From positions 1-18,769 of the forward strand of contig WLEH01000003.1 of NCBI GenBank assembly GCA_009704345.1: a stretch of DNA of 18,769 bases. The letters run 5' to 3'. This document shows, in pieces, positions 14,296-18,769 of this stretch. Under the pieces are notes generated by a model, which worked only from the letters and a program-made list of their open reading frames with translations, was not told where the DNA came from and made no database searches. The translations under genes and the position numbers were made by a program. This DNA comes from Actinomycetota bacterium (lineage in GTDB: Bacteria; Actinomycetota; Actinomycetes; S36-B12; UBA5976). The first letter of the stretch is position 1. Every line of letters begins with the position of its first letter.

Positions 14296-16266
14296 CTATG
14301 GTACTTCGTTAAGTTCTAATTCTTCACTTGTTGGTGCATCTAAACCAGATCCATCTTCTTCCGGCGGAATTATTCCACCACCGATGAAATAGGTGCTGTA
14401 ATCGGTGGTGTCACCGATTTTTGTTCGCCGTGGAAATTCAATAACAGGTAATTGCGCATGAGCATCGCGCATGTATTGCGTGAAGATCCGAGCTGGGAAA
14501 GAACTACCAGTTACATTTGCAAGTCCGCCGGTGCCGCGAAGTGAAATTGCTCTACCAGTTTCATCTTCCCGCACCATCATGACCGCAGTTGCAATTTGTG
14601 GCGTGTAACCAACAAACCAAGCCGACAAATTGTCATCACTAGTTCCTGTTTTGCCAGCAACAGGTCGGCCAACACCTTGCGCGGTTGCGCCAGTTCCGTT
14701 AGTAACGACACGGCGTAAACCAAAAGTTAGTTCATCAGCAATTTCAGTTGCAAAAGCTTGTTGTGGATTTGGTGTAAATGACCAAAGCACTGAACCAGAA
14801 CTATTTTTTACTTCTTTAATTGCGCTGTTATCAGCAACTTGACCGCGCGCGGCAAAGGTGGCATAGCCATTTGCAATATCAATGGCTCGCGGTGATGCCG
14901 TGCCAATCATTGCCGATAGAACTGGTAACAACCCAGGTGTTGACTCTGGCACGCCCGCGCGCACTGCTGCTTGCACTACTTGTTCTGGTCCAATAATCGC
15001 ACCTAATGCCACCATTGGAGTATTCATGCTTACTTCAAGTGCATTAAGTAGTGTCACTTTGCCGTATGAAACTTTTCCTAAATTATTAAGTTTGTAATCC
15101 AAAATTTTGGCTGGACTATCACCATTCCAAGTGGTGTTAAGTCCAATTCCTTGCTCTAACGCAGCAGCAATACCAAAAGCTTTAAATGTAGAGCCAGCTT
15201 GGCCGCGAGCTTGGGTGGCGTTATTAAATTGATCAGCCACATAATCGCGGCCACCATACATTGCCACCATTTCACCAGTGCCCACTCGAACCGATGCCAC
15301 TCCAATGCGTAGCCCACTAGACCACGGTCTTGGTCCAACTTCACGCACTGCTTTATTAAGTGCTAACTGCGCATCTCGTTCAAACGTAGTTACTACTTGC
15401 AATCCATTGAGTTCAATTTCTTGCTCCGTAAAACCTAAATCATCTAACTGCGCTCGAACGTAAGCTAATAAATGTCCGTTCGGACCACCTAAGCGATTAA
15501 CTCTCTTTGGTTTAAATTTCGGAAAAGTAGTAACTTCTTTTTCAGCTTCAGTTGCCCAACCTTGATTAACCATTTGACGCAACAAGAAATTCCAGCGATT
15601 CTCTAATCGCTCGGCATTGTTCTCGGGAGAATAACCGCCAGGTGAGCGCAGCAGCGCTGCCAGTGCAGCACCTTCTGCAAGTGAAATGTCTCGAACTGAT
15701 TTACCAAAATAAGCCTGTGCTGCAGATTCAAAACCATAAGCGGATCTGCCCATATAAGCAGTGTTTAGGTAGTTTTCTAAAATCTCATCTTTACTTGCCA
15801 TGGTTTCTAATTTAACCGAAAGCACTAATTCTCTTAGTTTTCGAATAATGGTTTGTTCTTGGGTTAAATAAGCATTCTTCACATATTGCTGCGTAATAGT
15901 TGAGCCACCCTGGGTGGTATCAGAAAACAGATTATTAAACAGTGCTCGCGCAATACCTATTGGTGAAAAGCCACCATGCTCATAAAAGTTCTTATCTTCA
16001 ATTGCGAGCACGGCATATTTCACATGATCGGGAAACTCTGCAATATCAACATCCACTCGCTGAATCTCACCAATATTGCCAATTAATGATTTCCCATCCG
16101 CATAAAACACCGCAGTTGATTGCACCACAGCAACTTGATTAGGGGTTGGAATGCTGGAGAAAACAACCGCTGCTGAAAACAGTGCGATACCAAGTGAGCC
16201 ACCAACTAGTGCGGCCATTAAAGCTAGCCGAACTAATGCTTGGGTAAGAGTTTTCGATGGGGCCAC
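14296..16266 (-). CDS. class A penicillin-binding protein (glycosyltransferase/transpeptidase)
   Basis: This bifunctional enzyme polymerises lipid II and cross-links peptidoglycan outside the membrane. It has 656 residues with one membrane anchor at about 13-37. The GT51 domain has EDKNFYEHGG (90-99, catalytic E90), GGSTITQQ (120-127) and EILENYLNTAYMG (161-173). The transpeptidase domain has SxxK with S359 and K362, SxN at S413-N415 and KTGT at 539-542. The C-terminal tail is acidic with no PASTA domain. The start is GTG, three bases after DUF5318, without a visible Shine-Dalgarno, so coupled translation is likely. Order and partner match Rv0049-ponA1 in Mycobacterium, suggesting a PonA1-like protein. 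Confidence 0.94.
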   Translation of the reverse strand: MAPSKTLTQALVRLALMAALVGGSLGIALFSAAVVFSSIPTPNQVAVVQSTAVFYADGKSLIGNIGEIQRVDVDIAEFPDHVKYAVLAIEDKNFYEHGGFSPIGIARALFNNLFSDTTQGGSTITQQYVKNAYLTQEQTIIRKLRELVLSVKLETMASKDEILENYLNTAYMGRSAYGFESAAQAYFGKSVRDISLAEGAALAALLRSPGGYSPENNAERLENRWNFLLRQMVNQGWATEAEKEVTTFPKFKPKRVNRLGGPNGHLLAYVRAQLDDLGFTEQEIELNGLQVVTTFERDAQLALNKAVREVGPRPWSSGLRIGVASVRVGTGEMVAMYGGRDYVADQFNNATQARGQAGSTFKAFGIAAALEQGIGLNTTWNGDSPAKILDYKLNNLGKVSYGKVTLLNALEVSMNTPMVALGAIIGPEQVVQAAVRAGVPESTPGLLPVLSAMIGTASPRAIDIANGYATFAARGQVADNSAIKEVKNSSGSVLWSFTPNPQQAFATEIADELTFGLRRVVTNGTGATAQGVGRPVAGKTGTSDDNLSAWFVGYTPQIATAVMMVREDETGRAISLRGTGGLANVTGSSFPARIFTQYMRDAHAQLPVIEFPRRTKIGDTTDYSTYFIGGGIIPPEEDGSGLDAPTSEELELNEVP

Positions 16267-16269
16267 TTA

Positions 16270-16710
16270 TTAATCTAACCAGTCTCTACTGCGACGAAGT
16301 GGTCGCCGAGCCACACCATCGCCAACTTGATATGACCTAATCAAGTAATTCCACCGGCAAGCCTGGCAGACCTCCACCATAAACACCTTTAAATTGCCAA
16401 ATCGATAAGCCATCTCATTAATTTCATTGGCGGATTTAATCCGACCAGAATATGGCCCAAGTTCTTTGCCATAGACATAACGCAGCTCAACTAATTTTTC
16501 ACTTTCACATACCGGGCAATCCCGGGTAGTTAACTCACCATGAAATTGTGCTGCTTTGAATAGATACTCATGTGCATCAAATGGATCATCGAGCAGTGGT
16601 TCGCCGGATTGCAATGCTGCCAACACCGATTTGCGCTCCAACGCAAACTCCAGCACCGCCCGGGGTGCGGCGGGGTCAGCAATTGGTGTGCTGATTGGGG
16701 AGGCAGACAT
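16270..16710 (-). CDS. DUF5318 zinc-ribbon-like protein
   Basis: This conserved actinobacterial protein has no known function. The frame reaches a TTG at 16731, but the ATG at 16710 is more plausible, giving 146 residues. Two CxxC pairs, C65/C68 (DCPVCE) and C115/C118 (VCQACR), are likely to bind one zinc ion. The end RRPLRRSRDWLD is basic and typical. Rv0049, directly before ponA1 in Mycobacterium tuberculosis, is the counterpart I recognise from synteny. It heads the operon with the PBP. A TATTAA (16735-16740 on this strand) could be a -10, with no good -35. Confidence 0.85.
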   Translation of the reverse strand: MSASPISTPIADPAAPRAVLEFALERKSVLAALQSGEPLLDDPFDAHEYLFKAAQFHGELTTRDCPVCESEKLVELRYVYGKELGPYSGRIKSANEINEMAYRFGNLKVFMVEVCQACRWNYLIRSYQVGDGVARRPLRRSRDWLD

Positions 16711-16764
16711 GGCGATTAGGTTATTGCACAACCATTAATACTGCGCTGGCTGTACGGTGAGGCT

Positions 16765-18003
16765 ATGCAAAAACTCAGATTGACCAAAGCGGTGCGTCGG
16801 ATCGCGCTAACCCGGATCTCTGGTCAATTTGGTGATGGCATGATCCAAGTCAGCATCGCTGGCTACTTATTGTTCTCACCCGAGCGCCAAACCTCTGCAC
16901 CACAAATCGCGTTCGTGTTAGCAGTTACGTTATTGCCATATTCGTTAGTAGGGCCAGCAATTGGCGTGATTGCTGATGTGATTGATCGGCGAAACATTGT
17001 GGTTTATGGCAATGCGCTGCGTGCTGCAGTAAGTTTGCTGCTTCTTCTAGTTGTGCTTGGTAGTTCGTCACAAGTGCTATTGGCAGTAACAATTTTGTTA
17101 TTACTTGGTATTGATCGATTTGTGTTAGCGGTATTGAGCACCGTGCTACCAAGAATTGTCTCGGGCAAAGAATTAGTTGCTATTGATGGTTATTTACCAA
17201 CTATGGGAACAGTTGCCGCAGCAACTGGTGCGGCTACTGCAGTTGGCATTACCGCAATATTTGATTCTATTACTGCCGCATTAGTTATCGCATCGCTCCT
17301 TTATCTTCTTTCAGCTGTAGTTGCTACTGGATTTACCAAGGGATCGCTTGGTCCAGATGAAAAAATTGCTTGGCGAGCAACTCGATCAAAGGCAATTGAA
17401 GATGTGGTGCAGGGAATTACGGTTTTAGCAAAAACAAAGCCTGCGCGTTATGCTCTGCTCTCAATTACCGCACAGCGTATTGCTTTTGGTGCATTCACTG
17501 TTGCCAGCATTCTTACTGCCCGGGCAACTTATGAAAATGAATCACAAGCATTAGGAGTTGTTGCTGGCTCGTTTGCAATTGCGGCAATTGTGGCTGGCGT
17601 AATTGGTATTTCTACGCCAACGGCAGTTAATCGAATGAAGCGCGAAACTTGGTTACTGATTCTTAGTATTCTTAGTTCAATTGCGGTAATTGGTGCGCAG
17701 TTTGCACCAGCATTATTAGCACTTGGGCTTGCTGGATTTGCCGTAACGTGTGCACCAGGAGGCAATAAGGTGCTAACTGATGAGCGACTCCAAGTGACTA
17801 TCCCCGATACTCATCGCGGCCGAGCGTTTGCCATTTATGACACGGCAATTAATTCAGCAGTAGTCATTGGGGCGGCAGTATGTGCGCTGCTTAGTGATTA
17901 CATTCCAATTTTTGATTTATTACTTATGGTTTCGCTAACCACCATCACGCTGGGTTGGATCTGGTCCAGAATTGCTAATTCTGGCCTTGCCACCAGCGGT
18001 TAA
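16765..18003 (+). CDS. major facilitator superfamily transporter
   Basis: This integral membrane protein of 412 residues has about 10-12 hydrophobic segments. It has an MFS motif A-like loop, GVIADVIDRR (67-76), between the second and third segments. A cytoplasmic stretch with charged residues (GPDEKIAWRATRSKAIEDV, about 198-216) separates the halves. It resembles drug-efflux-like MFS proteins, but nothing in the sequence gives the substrate. A GGTGA lies four bases before the ATG. The 54 bases 16711-16764 are shared with the divergent DUF5318 gene. The last 29 bases overlap the end of the convergent CCA enzyme gene. Confidence 0.85.
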   Translation: MQKLRLTKAVRRIALTRISGQFGDGMIQVSIAGYLLFSPERQTSAPQIAFVLAVTLLPYSLVGPAIGVIADVIDRRNIVVYGNALRAAVSLLLLLVVLGSSSQVLLAVTILLLLGIDRFVLAVLSTVLPRIVSGKELVAIDGYLPTMGTVAAATGAATAVGITAIFDSITAALVIASLLYLLSAVVATGFTKGSLGPDEKIAWRATRSKAIEDVVQGITVLAKTKPARYALLSITAQRIAFGAFTVASILTARATYENESQALGVVAGSFAIAAIVAGVIGISTPTAVNRMKRETWLLILSILSSIAVIGAQFAPALLALGLAGFAVTCAPGGNKVLTDERLQVTIPDTHRGRAFAIYDTAINSAVVIGAAVCALLSDYIPIFDLLLMVSLTTITLGWIWSRIANSGLATSG

Positions 18004-18769
18004 GCTCAGCAATCGCATCTTCTCTGCTTAATGGTCCTTGTTCTAATCTCACTTCCAACATGTGGTTATACGCTTTACCAACCATTGGACCTGGCTTTAA
18101 ATTCAAAATCTGCATAATTTCATTTCCATCGATATCTGGTCTGATGGCATTTAGTTCTTCTTGCTCGGCCAACTCCGCAATTCGTTGCTCTAATTTGTCA
18201 TATGCCAATTGCAGGGCATCGGCTTTACGTTGATTTCTAGTGGTGGAATCAGCTCTGGTTAATTTATGTAATCGAACTAACTGCTCGCCCGCATCGGTAA
18301 CATATCGGCGCACTGCCGAATCTGTCCATTCCCCACCGCTGAAACCATGAAACCGTAAGTGCAGCTCAACAAGCAAAGAAACTTGCTCGATCTCGTCATT
18401 GCTGTAGCGCAGTTCTTTCATTCGCTTACGTGTCATCTTCGCACCAACTACTTCATGGTGATGAAAGGTGACTCTGTTATCCTCAAATCTTCTAGTTTTT
18501 GGTTTACCAATATCGTGCAGGAGCGCAGCTAATCGCAAAACAAGATCTGGTTCCAGATTTGGTTCATGAGATCTTTCTAACACAATTGCTTGCTCTAGCA
18601 CGGTAATTGAATGTTCATAAATATTTTTATGGCGGTTATGTTCGTCTTCAGCTAGTTGCAGCGCTGGAATTTCTGGTAGGAAGATTTCTAATAAACCAGT
18701 TTCCACCAATAAAATAAGTCCTAGTCTTGGTTTTGCACCAAGAATCAATCTATTGAACTCATCTCGAAT
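17975..18769 (-). CDS. cca: CCA tRNA nucleotidyltransferase, C-terminal part (5' end outside window)
   Basis: This enzyme adds or repairs the CCA end of tRNAs. Only the C-terminal 264 residues are in the window. A TTG at 18748 could be taken as a start, but the frame stays open to the right edge and reads IRDEFNRLILGAKPRLGLILL, the conserved neck-to-body segment, so the gene continues. The HD domain shows HKNIYEHS, LAALLHDIGKPKTR and FHHHEVVGA, followed by a helical tail that ends in NRWWQGQN. A C-terminal HD domain is typical of the PcnA-type actinobacterial enzymes. The nucleotidyltransferase head, with its DxD residues, is outside. The stop lies within the 3' end of the MFS gene. Confidence 0.93.
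   Translation of the reverse strand: MRDEFNRLILGAKPRLGLILLVETGLLEIFLPEIPALQLAEDEHNRHKNIYEHSITVLEQAIVLERSHEPNLEPDLVLRLAALLHDIGKPKTRRFEDNRVTFHHHEVVGAKMTRKRMKELRYSNDEIEQVSLLVELHLRFHGFSGGEWTDSAVRRYVTDAGEQLVRLHKLTRADSTTRNQRKADALQLAYDKLEQRIAELAEQEELNAIRPDIDGNEIMQILNLKPGPMVGKAYNHMLEVRLEQGPLSREDAIAELNRWWQGQN

Noticed and set aside
16711..16731. TTG start of the DUF5318 gene
   Set aside because: It adds seven residues of non-family sequence and TTG is weak; the in-frame ATG at 16710 is simpler, although neither has a good ribosome site.
18746..18748. TTG at 18748 as start of the CCA enzyme
   Set aside because: Family-conserved sequence (IRDEFNR) continues in frame up to the right edge.

Overview
The window is about 98% coding and roughly 43% GC by hand counts. 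Actinobacterial markers are a DUF5318 protein directly upstream of a class A penicillin-binding protein (the Rv0049-ponA1 order of Mycobacterium) and a PcnA-type CCA-adding enzyme with an HD domain. Low GC, very short spacers and overlapping genes suggest a streamlined freshwater actinobacterium, probably of the Nanopelagicales (acI) type. That placement is inference. No rRNA, tRNA, CRISPR array, insertion sequence or phage gene was seen.

Layout. (1) 2-1130, plus strand: a HigA-type antitoxin cut by the left edge, then an AlkD-like DNA glycosylase. (2) 7651-1127, minus strand: a six-gene operon holding a complete HAAT-family ABC importer (binding protein, LivG, LivF, LivH, LivM) and ending in acetoacetyl-CoA synthetase. 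(3) 7862-9498, plus strand, divergent from the importer: a D-3-hydroxybutyrate dehydrogenase and an alpha/beta hydrolase. (4) The 210-bp divergent region 7652-7861 carries three evenly spaced ACC-N4-GGT palindromes. (5) 9495-10067, minus: a DUF1801 protein with a MORN/YwqK-like tail. (6) 10128-12933, plus: endonuclease IV, a FemAB/FemX-type peptidoglycan bridge enzyme and a divergent alanine racemase-like protein, likely one operon. (7) 16710-12930, minus: DUF5318, class A PBP and a class III aminotransferase. (8) 16765-18003, plus: an MFS transporter. (9) 17975-18769, minus: CCA tRNA nucleotidyltransferase, cut by the right edge.

How the genes fit together. Regions 2-4 look like one functional locus. 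The dehydrogenase would turn D-3-hydroxybutyrate into acetoacetate, AacS would activate acetoacetate to acetoacetyl-CoA, and the hydrolase could release the hydroxy acid from an ester or oligomer. The importer may therefore carry 3-hydroxybutyrate, acetoacetate or a related short acid rather than branched-chain amino acids. The shared control region, with one palindrome inside a candidate promoter, suggests a single regulator controls both arms. Regions 6-7 have a cell-wall theme: PBP, bridge enzyme and racemase-like protein.

All four convergent gene pairs overlap at their stop codons (three by exactly 4 bp, one by 29 bp), so no intergenic terminator can exist between them. The only gene-free stretch over 100 bp is 7652-7861.
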